Positions 37,011 through 49,614 of a stretch of DNA of 64,000 bases are shown in pieces. Both the position numbers and the translations under genes were made by a program. The notes beneath the pieces are model-generated. The model searched no databases and was not told the DNA's origin. It saw nothing but the letters and a program-made list of their open reading frames with translations. Origin of the DNA: Iris pallida (lineage: Eukaryota; Streptophyta; Magnoliopsida; Asparagales; Iridaceae); contig JANAVB010004169.1 in the NCBI GenBank assembly GCA_029216955.1, forward strand, positions 54,120 through 118,119, in the 5' to 3' direction. Position 1 is the first letter of the stretch, and each line of letters begins with the position of its first letter.

Positions 37011-38943
37011 CATACTAAGAGACTTGAATTATTTTTATGATTATGCTTGAATATCGTAGTTTATGTCAAGCTTGGAAATACATATTGGGAACTCAAATTT
37101 TGGGATTAAATCTTATCTTGATAGAGAACCAAGAAGCAGGCAAGGTCACCATAATGAGATAGAGGTGCTCTATATTCCATCCATGACCAAGATATTATAT
37201 ATACACAAGTATAGTTAGTCTTCGACCAAACCATGCGACTATATCTCAATTTTGACTTACTCGACCTTTCCCCAAATCCAGATCTTTTATTGTGACCTTC
37301 TAATCGATTGAAATTTGAGAAATGATTTAATCTTTCCTTGACTGTATCCACCTAGGAGACTATCTTCTCTCTGAAAACTGTCCCTAAATTATTTTACTAG
37401 ATTTCTTAATTAATTTTATTTCATGCTTCAACTTTATCTTCTTTAATGTTTGTGCATTAATTGTCACTTCATGAACTTCCACTTTCTATTTTAGATCTTT
37501 TTGTGTCATTTACCGTGACTTTGATATTTGGAGTGTAATACTAGATGTTACCTTCCAACAAATTTTATATGTAAGACCTAGACGAGCTCACCTTCATGTA
37601 GGTATATCATGTCCCACTCAAACACGTCCCTTGGTACTCTATTTGTATGATATGAATTTCGGGTCATAAAGACTAGACTATAACCTTTACCATGATACCG
37701 ATATATTTTTCGACCAAGGATAGGGACTCAACATTGACTCAATTCTTTCGATCCAATATGTGATTTTGTTCTACTTAATTCTTTAAATGCTTAACTTTGT
37801 GCTTTATCTTGATTGCTTGACCCATTGTCCCATCACACTACTAGTTTAACTCTTGTAAGTTGGGTAGAATACCTCATGACCTAACAAACCTTTATCCTTG
37901 TGACCTATATTGATAAGTTTACTTAGACTATAGAATTCAGATGACCCTAACTTATCTAGTCAACCAAGCCATAGATAAAAAAACACTAGGACGACTGCAT
38001 AAGCCCAAACTTCGGGCAAGACTTAGATTTTAATGGATCTTCGACTATTTAATTTCCTTCATTAGTATTCCTTACTTATATTTTGGCTATCTTATGATGC
38101 TAATTTAGCCTTAGTTTTGCAAGCTTATTATTTTATCGAGCTTGTTCACGACATATGTATTATTGGGGACTGTCCCCCCACTAATACATTGTCTAATCAG
38201 AACCGGTGCATGAAGGTTTGATCAACCTAGTGCACTTTAGTTCACTTTTCATATATTGTTCGACGTGGATGGAGACATAGTTAAAGTTGGCCTCTAGAAT
38301 TCCATCCGCGATTGCCTTGACAATTCTTTTTGAAAATTTTCAATCGTCTTTGAACCACTTATTCGTATTCAATAATATCTTCTTCGAACTCTTTATTATT
38401 TTCGTCTTTCGCCTATATTAGAAAGACAAACACTCGTACTTGATATCCCCTTAGTTGTCCACCATATATTGCCAAGATAGTTAACCACTGACCAATCAAT
38501 GTGACTATATCCCCGTCTTGAGTTACCTTTTTCCTCTACCCTAGATTCATTATCGTAACCTTCTAATCGTTCTGGAAACTTGAAAATGATTCCAATCTTT
38601 TCCTTAACCATACTTTAAACCTAGACGACTATATTCGCTCAAGAAACCATCTCTCCTAAATGTCTAAATTATTCTCTTTGACCTACTCAATTCCTTTCTA
38701 TTCTCTAATTCGTGTTACCATAATTTTATTACCTTAACTAGTGACCCTTATTCAATTCCATAACCATGATGTATTTTCGCAGATATCAAAACCACGATCT
38801 TCCAATGCATGTTTGTGTCGAACGTCGTTTCTTTCCCTCATCCAAAAATTTAATCGTATTTCAGTATTGATGAACTCTTTCTATCTCCCCTACCCTAGCT
38901 ATTCCTAAATTTCGAGGACGAAATTCTTGTAAGTTGGGCAGGA

Positions 38944-41778
38944 TGTAAAACCCCTAAATTTCTACTATAATTTTTTTTAATAAATATGGTATTGATTTTT
39001 GTACTTCGTATTTGTACGTCGCGTACGAGTTTGCGTTTCGTAAATTTCTCGTCATGTGCGAATAAGTGCGAAGTACATATTTGTATAAAACGTTTTAATT
39101 ATATAGATGTAAAAAAATATTTCAAAATAATAGACGATAAATATTTTATATTGCTTGAAGTTGTAAATGCGTCGCACAGAGGATTGTCAAACTTTATTTT
39201 TATTTTAAAAAAGGTCATTTTATTTTATGGTACTAGTATAACTAGTAATTTAGAAAAACTATGTTTTATGTAAGTATTATTTTTGCATGCAAGTGTATAT
39301 ATATTTGTATTTTCAAAATTAATTATTATCATTAATATAATTATTTCAAAAAAGGTATATTAAATATGGGTTGATTTAATGTGTAATTAATTATGGTGAT
39401 TTAAGTTGGAAAAAATATTAAGTTATTTAAATACAGTTTAAATTAGAGGTAGAATCTATCTACATTGGATTATATTTGATTGAGTTACTTTTAAATCAAT
39501 TTGAATTAAATAGTAAAAAATCTAAGGGGAATTAAAACTCTTCTTAGTTCTTATCTAGATAAAACTTTTGTAAACCCCGAGATTTTTCAAAATAATATTT
39601 GTGGAATTTTTGGATTTTTAAATAACTATTTATTGACTTATTATATAATTTGTATTATTTTACATATATTTAGTATAGTGCTCATTAGTGAATTTAGTAT
39701 AAATATATAAAGCTATTTTTCTAGTACATTAAGGATCTAAACTATATCATACAATTTTTCTCAAAATTTTAGAATTTATTTCATAACTTTTATTACTTTT
39801 TACATGTTACTTATATTGTACACTATTTACATAATATAGAATAAATGTTAATTAATATTAAATATTTCAGCTTGTATAAATAAGATTAGATGAATGTTGT
39901 TTAAATAAATATTAACTCTATTTATTATCTATAGTAATTTTAAATAATGTTATAGATAATTTAGATAAATATGAACTATATTTTAAGTTAATCATAATCC
40001 TAAGTCTAATAGGAAAGCATCCCTAGCTATATTATATCATAACAAAGTAACTCCTATCAATTTAAATCAAATCCTATCTAATTTAGGAGATAAATCTGAA
40101 ATAAGTACCTATATATACCCAATACATTCCCTTCTTATCAACTATAATTTGAAATTATTTTTAGTCTAATAGGAACTCGAAAATTCGTTATGAGAATTCA
40201 GCCCCGCTTTTTAGTAGCAAGAGCAACTTGGAACGACGATATCTCCTAGCTCCGAACTCCATTTTGCCTCCAATTTTTTTAAAAGAAGCGTATCGAGGTA
40301 ATATTTCCAGAAACATATTTAATAGAAAAAATTCGTTATGAAGATTTTTGCAAAACTGTTTGAGTATCTAGTGTCCTAAAAATAAACGTATTTCAGTATT
40401 TTTGCGATTTCGGGAGATTTCGGAAACGAAAATGCGATCCGCTTAGTTTTTCAGAAAGCTGAGATGAAAACCTATGCCATATCCTAACTTCAAAATCTAT
40501 TAAATAAATATAATATGTGCATTATTAATTATAATTAGATATTAGACTATTTTTAGCATCCGAAGTTGTTCCTACACCTTCCCCTTTGTGCGTTGTTTTT
40601 GATTCGTTGCCAGGACATCATCTTACCTCACTCTGGACATCAGGCAAGATATCTTGTCATAATTTACTATTTATAATTAGTCTATATTTTATTTATTTCA
40701 TATTACTGTGTATTTATTTCTAGTTCTTTTAGCTGTACCATTATTATATTTCCTGATCTAGTGCCTGCTCAGTGATATTAGCTATACTTTGTTATTATCC
40801 TTTGATTGCATATGGACTTAGAGTTAAGAGACTACCATTTGTAATGTATTACATATACCTCGATACAGATGTACCACGAGTATGTGTGAGATGAGTAGCA
40901 TGTAGAGGTCCTTGCATGTTGGCTGATCACCCGTGCGTATACGTTAGGGCTAACTGCGAATAGAGGCATGTTAGGAGACTTAGCAGTTAGTAAAGGTATA
41001 TGGTCGTGGATGCGACTTAAATAAGAGCATTGGGTGGGCAGAACAATACCTAACATATGGGCTTCTTTGCACTTCCCTGATTACCTATGCGCTCCTTCGG
41101 AGACGCAGGCTCCAGGGGCCCTCTGACGTTCCCCAGAGCGTTATGGACATACCCCCTTGCACATGATGCCTTCTGACGATCTTCGGACGTTACGAACGTA
41201 GGCCCCTGGTGCCCTATATGGGGACTATGCTAATCCCATTTACAGCCAGGGCTCATGCGTCGAATGGATTATTTCTCAACTGTATGTTCACTTTAGTACG
41301 GTTAGGTTACCTTATTAATGTCATGTCACTTACTTTTATTTATGGCATATTTTATATTCAGTTTTTATATGGCATGTTGTTTATTGTATCTTGTTACGTC
41401 CCTCTGAGGACCTGGTAAATTCTCCAGGTGTGCGTTTGTGGTTTTCGCAGGTGCACTCTCCATGACCATGTTTTCCTTTCTTCTTCCGAAGGATTGTACT
41501 TGGATCGCCTTCGCATCGCTCGACAAAATTTCTTTATCGTGTATTTCTCTCTTTCTAGTTGGTAGTGGATTTGTCTCCGCCCAACAACTTGTAAATGATA
41601 ATTCATGAGTTTATTATAAATTCTTCCTCGATTTGCGGATGAGATTAGTGTCATGGATTACTGCATTTTACAGCTTATGTATACATACGATGGTTCCATA
41701 TATTGGAGTTAATTCGTATATATGCAGCTGGAATGTTGACGTACTTAGTCATAAGTATTTTGGGACTGGGGCGTTACA
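38944..41778 (+). repeat. LTR 3 of the gypsy array
   Basis: The LTR is 2835 bp and runs from TGTAAAACCCCTAAATTTC to GGGACTGGGGCGTTACA. It has the cleanest termini of the three, with TGTAA/TTACA inverted ends. TATA is at 40110-40117. The right duplication TATTC follows immediately. Confidence 0.93.
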
Positions 41779-41783
41779 TATTC

Positions 41784-41890
41784 AATCACAATAAACTATA
41801 AGGAAGATAAATGGCATGATAATGACCTAAAAGATTTGAAATGATAATCCAAGAGAAGTCTAGATAATAACATAAATCCAATCCAAAACC
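41784..41890. other. Short unassigned flank between two insertions
   Basis: This is about 107 bp of A-rich sequence between the gypsy array and the solo LTR. It continues 15965-16107 on the left and 45577 on the right once insertions are removed. No gene is seen. Confidence 0.5.
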
Positions 41891-42479
41891 AAAGTTGTCA
41901 TAGCCGTATCCCAAAATACGGTACCATTTATAAATTATAGATTTTATTAATATTCTTACATAACAATACTTTGAATTTTCTTTTTCTAAGAAAGAAGTTA
42001 TAAATAATTATATAAACTTATAATTTTTAAGATCTTGGTTTATTTTTTTGCATTTATTGTAAAGGTAAAATAGTAATTTCCCTTATTTACTTAGTCATTA
42101 AGTGTAATTAATTATGTTAAGAGAGAGAGAGAGAGGTAGCACCCTAACCGACTTCTCTCACTCCCAACTCCAACTCCTGGCCCTAATACCCCCTCTTCCT
42201 GACTCGACAAGAATAACTTGTATTGATGTCTTCTTCTTTTATTTCCCAAGTACCTAGACTATTACATGTCTTTCTCCCCTGGCTTACCAAATTCCCACAC
42301 ACCTAAGCCATCATTAGAAACTATTCCATATATATCCCTTATCACTCCAGTTTCAACAAAACCTTCATCTCCTTCTCTTCTTTAATTTCCTCCATTCCCA
42401 TTTAACACTACCAGCACTCAAATTTATCTTCAACACCACCATTACTTGCCTTCCTATACTATTGCTGTGTCTACGCATC

Positions 42480-42665
42480 ATGTCGTACCCGTCGGCGCCC
42501 CCCGCGGCAGCTGCCACCGTCGTTCATCCGGCCCGCCAACGACCCTCCACCGCTGGCACCCCTCCCTCCTGGCCGCAGCCTCCATCACCACCTCCAACAC
42601 CACTATCATCATCTTCATCTCCATCATTACCACCATCATCAAAGAAGATAGCGAATGAAGGATGA
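42480..42665 (+). other. Small Pro/Ser-rich open frame inside the solo LTR
   Basis: An ATG lies about 145 bp after the TATA-like box. The 61-codon frame starts MSYPSAPPAAAATVV and is rich in Pro, Ala and Ser. It would be the first ATG-led frame of a transcript starting in this LTR. I recognise no domain, and the local sequence is more GC-rich than its surroundings. It could be a chance frame in a C-rich leader. Confidence 0.3.
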
Positions 42666-42807
42666 TTGGAAGAAGAAGAAGATGGAGCAAAGAAAAAGGA
42701 GATGCTTAGAGAAGAAGGAAATCCAAGCCCTAAACCCCAATTTCAAATCCCTAATTTTTCCAAGGCAAGCCCTCCTTTCCTCTTCCAAATTTCATTTCAA
42801 ATTTCTG

Positions 42808-42811
<4 letters not shown>

Positions 42812-42850
<39 letters not shown>
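42812..42850. repeat. (AT)n microsatellite
   Basis: About 39 bp of AT dinucleotides inside the solo LTR. Confidence 0.97.
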
Positions 42851-42855
<5 letters not shown>

Positions 42856-45576
42856 TTTTTAACTGAATTTATGAAACTTAAATTCAGAAATTTGTGTCCA
42901 TACATGTGTAATATATGACATGGACACAAGAACTAGGACACCGTATGACACATCAAAATGATTGGAGGTTATGATTTAATGAATTGGGTATAATACTTGT
43001 TTTAAATGCATGTCATGCAAATATTAAATTTTATATTCAAATATTTTTTGATACTTATAACTTAAATGCTTATGGATGAATATTTTGATGTTGAACCATG
43101 AATGTAAACATATACTCAAGTAATGCAAGTAAGCGAGAACTTGTAAAATGACTAGTTATGATCATTATTTGGGTAAGACGATTCCTAATTAGGATCAAAG
43201 ATATAAATTCATAGAATTTACATGGTATACTATGGATGTAATAATCGATTTGGATTTAATATTAATTAGTCTATTATTGTATAGCAATTCTTAGTAATGT
43301 CAATATAAAAAAAATTAATAGTTGCTGTTTGGACTTTTGTTTGGACGTTATTAGATGTTCTTAAGACTAGTACGAGGGAATTTTACGAATTAGTAAAACT
43401 AGAATGCTATAGGTAAAACTTAAATTAAATTTATCGTAAACAATACAATGCGTACTGTCCATTTTGAACTCTAATCTGAGTTGTTCTTAGAATTCAACAC
43501 TAAATCAATTTGGAATGTCACAATTGATGTTGCGGGATTAGGAAACCTTAGAGATAATATACTATAATTCCTATTTAGATTTGTGGGACCCTCTCGGTCC
43601 AAAGTTAGCCAAATATAACAAAAGGGATTAAATTGTTATAAATTCAGCATTTGCACCATGCTTAGAATCTCTTTTAATTATTTTTGATATAAGAAAACTT
43701 AGGGTATATCAAAAATTTTCTTATATCTTAGTATATCACTAATATAATGGACCCAAAGTCAATATTTCGACGATTTTGACCTAAAATCTATATAGTTCAG
43801 CATAATTACTAATTTATAAAATTTTGACTCAATCTATGAATTGATAGATTCAATTGCTCATCAATCCGAAGTTATCTAGAACTTTGGAAACTTTCAAAAT
43901 TACGAATCTCATAATTTTATATAGCTTGGTGTTTGCTAATCATATTTATTTTCAAATAAAATTAGTACTTGAATTATTGATTGATCATACCTTACAATTG
44001 TAAAATAAGTATAATTTGTTTGATTATTGTTATAATTCATTTTCTTGAATTATGGTTGATGATAAGAAATGCTTGTTTACTTTGTTTGAGAATGAGTACC
44101 AGAGCTATAACCAATTGCTACTATTCATTGTTGCAATTGGTAAGACATTCTAAGTATGCTTGCTGGGTAAGAAATAAGATTTATTTTATGAGTTTCAATT
44201 CATATATATAATGCATGTGTTCCGGTGTTGAGTTGTTCCACCGAAGGGGTCGACGTACCCAGGGAATTCTATGGAGAGTTCTCTGGGTTTATATAAATTG
44301 TGAAAATTTTCGGAGTCCAAAATACGAAGGATACTCTGCCGAAAATTTTAAGAATTCCTAGAGCTTGCCATTTTCGTAATATGAAATTGCTTATATATGT
44401 TTAACCCAGTTTATAGAAATTTGAGTAAGTTTTCTTAGAGACAAACTTGTGATTAATACTTACATCATAGGGTTCGATTTTCCTTTAGAACTGATATCGC
44501 GTAGGCCACAAACACAAGTCAAGCAAGCAAAAAATATATTCAAGTTTCCAGTATTTCTGCTCTGGATCAATTGAAAGAATTATTACCAGAATTGGTATGC
44601 TCATGTTATCTCGAGATTTGAGAATGAGATAATATACTTGAATTCAATTAATGCTTGAGTCATGGAATTCATGACAAGATATGTACCTGGACCATGGAAT
44701 CTGAAATAAGATGTGTACTTGAATCCTAGAATTCTAGACAAGGCATGTTCTTGCATATTGAGATTTGAAATGAAATACAGATCATAGCTAGATATTTTGA
44801 ATTCCAGAAATTCTTGAATCAAATCAAGAATTTAAGTTTAAAGTTACAATTTTTACTCACATGATGTGAGGGGCCGGATTCTAAGCACCATGCCATCGAG
44901 ACACCAACATGATCCCTGGTCACGATATTATTGTCGAAAAAATAGGATGAACGTGATCCAAATGAGTTATTAGGATTTAGTCGTAGGATGAACACTGAGG
45001 AATTCACTAGAATAAAATCTAGTCAGAGTCATATTTAAGTTAACGCTACAATGCCTTTGAATTAATTTCTCAATTCCATTACTTTGAAAATTTCAAGAAT
45101 CCAATCACCTCAGAGATTCTCAATTTATTATTTTATTTTCTCGTCCTTGACTAAGGGCATGCATGTCGTTTGACGACCTAGTATTGTTCGCTAGATTTGT
45201 AGACATACTTTGAAGGAGCTGCTATTATACATTAAAAAGGACCGGAGAAAAAGACCAAGACGCATAATTGAAGCGATTATGTTGGAACTATATCTTCTTC
45301 TTATCATCAATTCAGGTATATATTGTATATAATTATATTTGGGTTAATAGTTGTGTTAGATAGAATAGTCTATTTTCTATTTATAGTTTTAGAATGACCT
45401 TTTTTTAGAAGGATATTAATTTTATTATGTAAGATATGACCTGTAATAAACCTATCCTAGAACCTTACGGGCGACAATCGTAAATATGGATACTAGAGTA
45501 TTCGTATGTTGCATAGCCTGTGGATGATGTTACGTACTCGACTCGCCGTATTATAGAAGTGTGGCGTGACAAAAGT

Positions 45577-46764
45577 CTATGAGTCTATCTATCTCAACAT
45601 AACATAAATCTCAAAATAATAACATCTCCATGTGTCAAAAGCTGGAGACAAATACAGTACTAATAGCTAATTAGCTAGGTCGCTACTAGTAATGTCACCT
45701 CTATTGGAACGGCCTCCTCCTGTGGCTCCTAGGCGTATCTGTCATCTACTCCGGATCCATATTAAGTAGGATAAAAGTCCTCTAGATCCTCTGAAAAAAG
45801 TTATCCAGTCAGAATTGGAGCAAAGTACATAAACTAACATCAGTTTAATTAAATTGATAAAAACTATAAAGACAGTAACTAATGAAATACATGATGGAAA
45901 AGTAATACTGAACAAGGAGGAAACAGGAAAACAAGTAATCATGTCATAGGCAAATATAAACTGTAAGTAATCATGAGAATGAATGTATCAGCAGGTAATA
46001 ATTGTAATAGAGCATGAACTACTAATATGTGCCTTGAAATATTAGTTTTTTATGTAATCAGCTTGGGACAAGATTAGGCTATTCCATATGACTGGCTATG
46101 CATAAGTATAGTAATAGACCAGGCCAGTCATATATGGAAAGCTATACACAAGTACAAGTAAGATCAAGCTACACCCAACATGAGATGAGGCTGAGCTATG
46201 CATAAGTATTTGGGGGTATCATCACATAATCTATCAATATTTTCTCATCTCCTGACTAATACGATCGATCCAATTACGACTCCTCATGTCATGTATCAAG
46301 ATACTAGCCCGTGTATCCTCGTGTCATGAATCAAGTATAACACTATAAACTGATATCATAGGAATCATCAAGATAACGAAACAGTCAGAGAATGTCCTCG
46401 CCTATGATCCTGAGCTGTAAACACAAATCAGTGTCTGAACTGGAGTCCAAGTGACCTAAATATAAATTTTATGTTAAAGAGTGATTTGGAATCATAAACA
46501 AGCTTAACTAACCTTAAACTATGTTTTTATGTCCATTCTAGGTCAATTCTAGGTCAATTGGGTAAAACTAGGTCTTGTCTATACCCTATGTAGCATACCA
46601 TGCCTCTAGTACATTTACCCTATTTCCTATGTATATAAATACCTATGGGTATCTACCCTCGACTCTTGATACTTATATGATAAGTATCCTAGTTTACCTA
46701 CTATTGATAATAGGATACCTATATCCTTCTGATTACCCATATACTAGGATATGTATCCCTTATA
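45577..46764. other. Unassigned A/T-rich stretch left of copy III
   Basis: No coding motif is seen in six frames. The composition and fragments such as repeated 'ATACCTATA' words suggest retroelement UTR or LTR. It is continuous with 56279 onward once copy III is removed, and may belong to the minus-strand gypsy LTR that ends at 59114. Confidence 0.4.
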
Positions 46765-47834
46765 TGTAGGAACGAAATTGTAAAGCAGAATACTCTAGGG
46801 GGTGAATAGAGTAGGCAGCAAAATATTGCTAATTAAAAAACTCGCTAGCAGTTAGATCACAGATATAATAATAATCATAAAATAAATGACAGTAATAAAA
46901 AGGTGATCAGAAGGTAAATGCAAACATCGAGATTTATATTGGTTTTCCTCTTGTGAGGACTAGTCCAATCGGAAGAACTCTAGCTTCCAGTTGAATCCAC
47001 TATTGGAAAATCTCGCAAGTTTTCATACGAAGTCCTTGCAACTTCTACAGACGCGAGCTTTGATACGAAGAACTCGACCAACTTCAATTATGAAGAGTTG
47101 TATCTTCAATCAAGCCTCCGATTACAATCGCTCTGAAACTTCTAGACCGCACCGTACTTGCAAATTGACTAGAGGATTGTAACTGGCTTGGGATTTCAAA
47201 ATAGAATCTTTTTAGAACACTTTGGAAGAAATGTAAGCTTTAGAGAGAAGATATTGAAAGTGAATTGGCGATTTGAAATGATCGAAATCTTCTCTATTTA
47301 TAGTTTTTTCTAAAGGCAGAACTCTGACAGAATTCGGGCAGAATTCGAACAGAACTCTTTGTAACAAACCGCAACTGAAGGGAGACCAAGTTCAAAATCA
47401 AACGTTCACATAACGTTTAACTTGGCCGAACTCTGGCCGAGTTCTATCAGGGTTTGGTCAGTTGATTTTTGAGAAAAAATAATTTTGGCTTTTTAAAAAG
47501 TCCTTCAGAAGCTTTTTGTAAAAAAATGTTTTTCAAAAACATAGGTCATTTTAAAAAGATAGGTCAGTTTTCAAAAATGATTTTAGGATAGCCTATTTGC
47601 CAGTACGACTTGGTGTACAATATATTCCTAGACTCAATCAAATGAAAAAATACATTGCTTTGAAGGAAATACATTCTGAGTGGCAAACAGCTTCGGTCTT
47701 GAACAGAGTAGATGTCCATCGTTAAGCAGTGTCTAAAACGTCGTAGTTAAACTTCTGAATTGACTTGCATTTATATCGAGACAGAGTTTGATCAATTATT
47801 AAAATCAGGTTTGACCATGACCAATGGGCCAACA
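46765..47834 (-). repeat. 3' LTR of copy III
   Basis: The LTR is 1070 bp, TGTAGGAACG...GGGCCAACA on the plus strand. It has the TATA box and the GAACTC motifs. It is close in length to its partner (1074 bp). Confidence 0.95.
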
Positions 47835-48026
47835 ATCTCCCCCATTTTGATAATTGACAAACCTTGTCGATATAACATCTTTGTTTGGATCAATTCAAAA
47901 ATTTATATACCGTCGGTTACAGAGAAAAAATGAAATTGTTCATAACCTGTATTCAGAAAGATGTTGGATCTTATTTCTCCCCCGTTGTCACTTAGCAAAA
48001 TAATTGCAAAAGAGAAAGCTCCCCCG
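47835..48026 (-). promoter_or_regulatory. Three polypurine tracts before the 3' LTR, copy III
   Basis: On the minus strand: CAAAATGGGGGAGAT adjoining the LTR (47835-47849), ACGGGGGAGAAATAA (around 47975-47985) and ACGGGGGAGCTTT (around 48016-48027). The same three are in copy II, in slightly decayed form. Confidence 0.85.
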
Positions 48027-48325
48027 TAATAATTACATAAGTAACAAGCAGTGAAGAAAAAAAAGAGATAAACAATACAGGCATGGTAGTTGTCACATGC
48101 AGTTAATATAGAAGCATAAAGAAAGATAATGCTAGAATAAAGCTGAAATAAATAAAGTACTGAATAATAAACTAATTTGATTCAAATGCCAAACTGAGGC
48201 ATAAAAATATATGTCTATGTAAGTCACAAATCATAACCAAAATAAAGAGCACTGATAATTCTTGGAATGTCGAAGCATTTCCAAGTAAACATAAGACAAA
48301 ATAGACAGTCTCAAACAGTAACATC

Positions 48326-49600
48326 TCAAAAATCATCATCCTCATCCTCATCATCATCGGCTGCAGCGCCAGCATTTCCAGTTGGACCAGCTCCAGAAGT
48401 GCCGGCTCCAGAAGTATGAGGAGTGGCACCAGAAGTACGATACCAATCGTAAGCGTTCCCTGCTGGAACAGAGAGTGGAACGCCTCATCATCAATGTGAT
48501 ATCCAGAAACAGAACGGTCTCGAGGTAGTGAGCTAGCAGAGTGACCCGTCTGTACAAATCTCCTATGGCGAAGGAGTTAGCAATAGCCTGGAATCGAGTC
48601 ACGTCACGAAACTCATGTTCCCTAGAAGTGTCAACATAAAATGACTGCAGATCAGATAGATACTGATGAATACCCTTCAATATCATAGGGTAAGACTGAG
48701 GAGGACCAGGTACTGTGGAAGTAGGTACAGGAGGAGCAGGTGCAGTAGGTGGAGGAACAGTGGCAATGCTGCGATGAGAGAGTTTGAGGAACTTGGGCTC
48801 AGGGTCCAGAGCATAAGTGGATAAGTCAATATCGAATCTCTGAAAGATGCGTGGGATGATCATCGCATAAGAGAGGTTGCGGTCTCTTCCGCGACATCTA
48901 CCCATCATCTGAATGATAGTCTTAGGGACAGAGAAAGGAATCCCCTTAAGAATATGATATAAAGCAGAAAGCTCAAGTGCAGTGACATCATCTTTGGAAG
49001 TGGATTTTGGAAGTAGAGTGGAATAGATAATGCGATGTAATTCATAGTTAAACAAGTTCAAGTTATTGTCCTTAAACTTTCCAGGACGAGCACGTGCGGG
49101 CACACAAAGTTCATTCTTGAAACTAACGAGAGTCGTACCATCAGGGAAATCGAAATCAGTGATGTCATCGAGCGGGGCACCTTCGTTTGGAATACCAAGG
49201 ATTTCTGCTAGCGTTTTATCATTAAACTCGATATCTATCCCTCCGACACGTGTTCTCGCGGTAAAAGTGTCTAACACAAAATTACAGTTAAATAGTCTAA
49301 TGGCATTAGTAGCTATAAGGAATTATAAAGTAGCAAAGTGCTGTAACCCTAATACCTTAAAGTAAGGATGGTGGTCGGGAAAGACAGTCCATTTGATCGA
49401 AGATCCGGTACAATAGTACGCATAATAAAATCGGCATACCAAAGTAGGGCTTGGTCGGGAGTTTTGACATAAAACTCGTCCGATGCATCGTCATCCGATT
49501 GGACCAGAGAAAAGAGAGAATGCATATGCAGATCAGAAGACGATGCCTCTTCACTAGCGTGTGTCTTCTTCCTCTTGAAAGGATTGAATCCCTTAGGCAT
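48326..49600 (-). pseudogene. Additional ORF downstream of pol, copy III
   Basis: The span from ATG (49600, MPKGFNPFKRKKTHASEE) to stop (48326-48328) is 1275 nt, exactly 425 codons, although the reading has compensating frame changes: a one-base loss near 49410 and shifts between about 48560 and 48430. A CAA-to-TAA stop lies near 49320. The central frame (to about 48560) is open and closely matches copy II: GGIDIEFNDKTLAEILGIPN, NYELHRIIYSTLLPKSTSKD, IPRIFQRFDIDL, a longer Pro/Ala linker, and an acidic tail DDDEDEDDDF. In this copy the region that is frameshifted in copy II (the Pro-rich linker) is open. The same architecture in two separate insertions shows that the ORF belongs to the family. 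Confidence 0.75.
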
Positions 49601-49614
49601 TCTATCCCAAAAAC

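Larger units (their letters stand above)
31999..38943 (+). repeat. Second internal segment of the gypsy array, noncoding
   Basis: Without the nested insertion (32218-36287) it is about 2.9 kb. No Gag or Pol motif is visible in any frame. It contains an 80-bp (AT)n tract, two diverged copies of a roughly 230-bp segment (about 37180-37400 and 38460-38690), and at its right end TTTCGAGGACGAAATTCTT followed by a G-rich GTAAGTTGGGCAGGA tract and the LTR start. The small open frames here are unsupported. Confidence 0.75.
16113..41778 (+). mobile_element. Gypsy-type array LTR-internal-LTR-internal-LTR, TSD TATTC
   Basis: Outer ends are TGTAAACCCC at 16113 and GGGGCGTTACA ending at 41778, flanked by the perfect duplication TATTC (16108-16112, 41779-41783). 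Three LTRs of nearly equal length once insertions are removed (about 2823, 2837 and 2835 bp) separate a short internal part (769 bp) and a longer one (about 2.9 kb without its nested insertion). Neither internal part shows protease, RT, RNase H or integrase motifs on either strand. The last internal end carries the plant-gypsy segment TTTCGAGGACGAAATTCTT. Long LTRs with a noncoding internal region fit the LARD class (large retrotransposon derivatives), mobilised by a gypsy partner. That class name is my inference. Confidence 0.85.
41896..45571 (+). mobile_element. Solo gypsy-type LTR, 3.7 kb, TSD AAAGT
   Basis: It starts TGTCATAGCCGTATCCC and ends GAAGTGTGGCGTGACA. The perfect duplication AAAGT flanks it (41891-41895, 45572-45576). 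A CATATATATCC box at about 42328 gives the plus orientation. No second LTR or internal region is seen. A (GA)n run near 42122-42136 and an (AT)n tract at 42812-42850 lie inside. It is unusually long for a solo LTR but within the range of plant gypsy LTRs. Confidence 0.88.
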
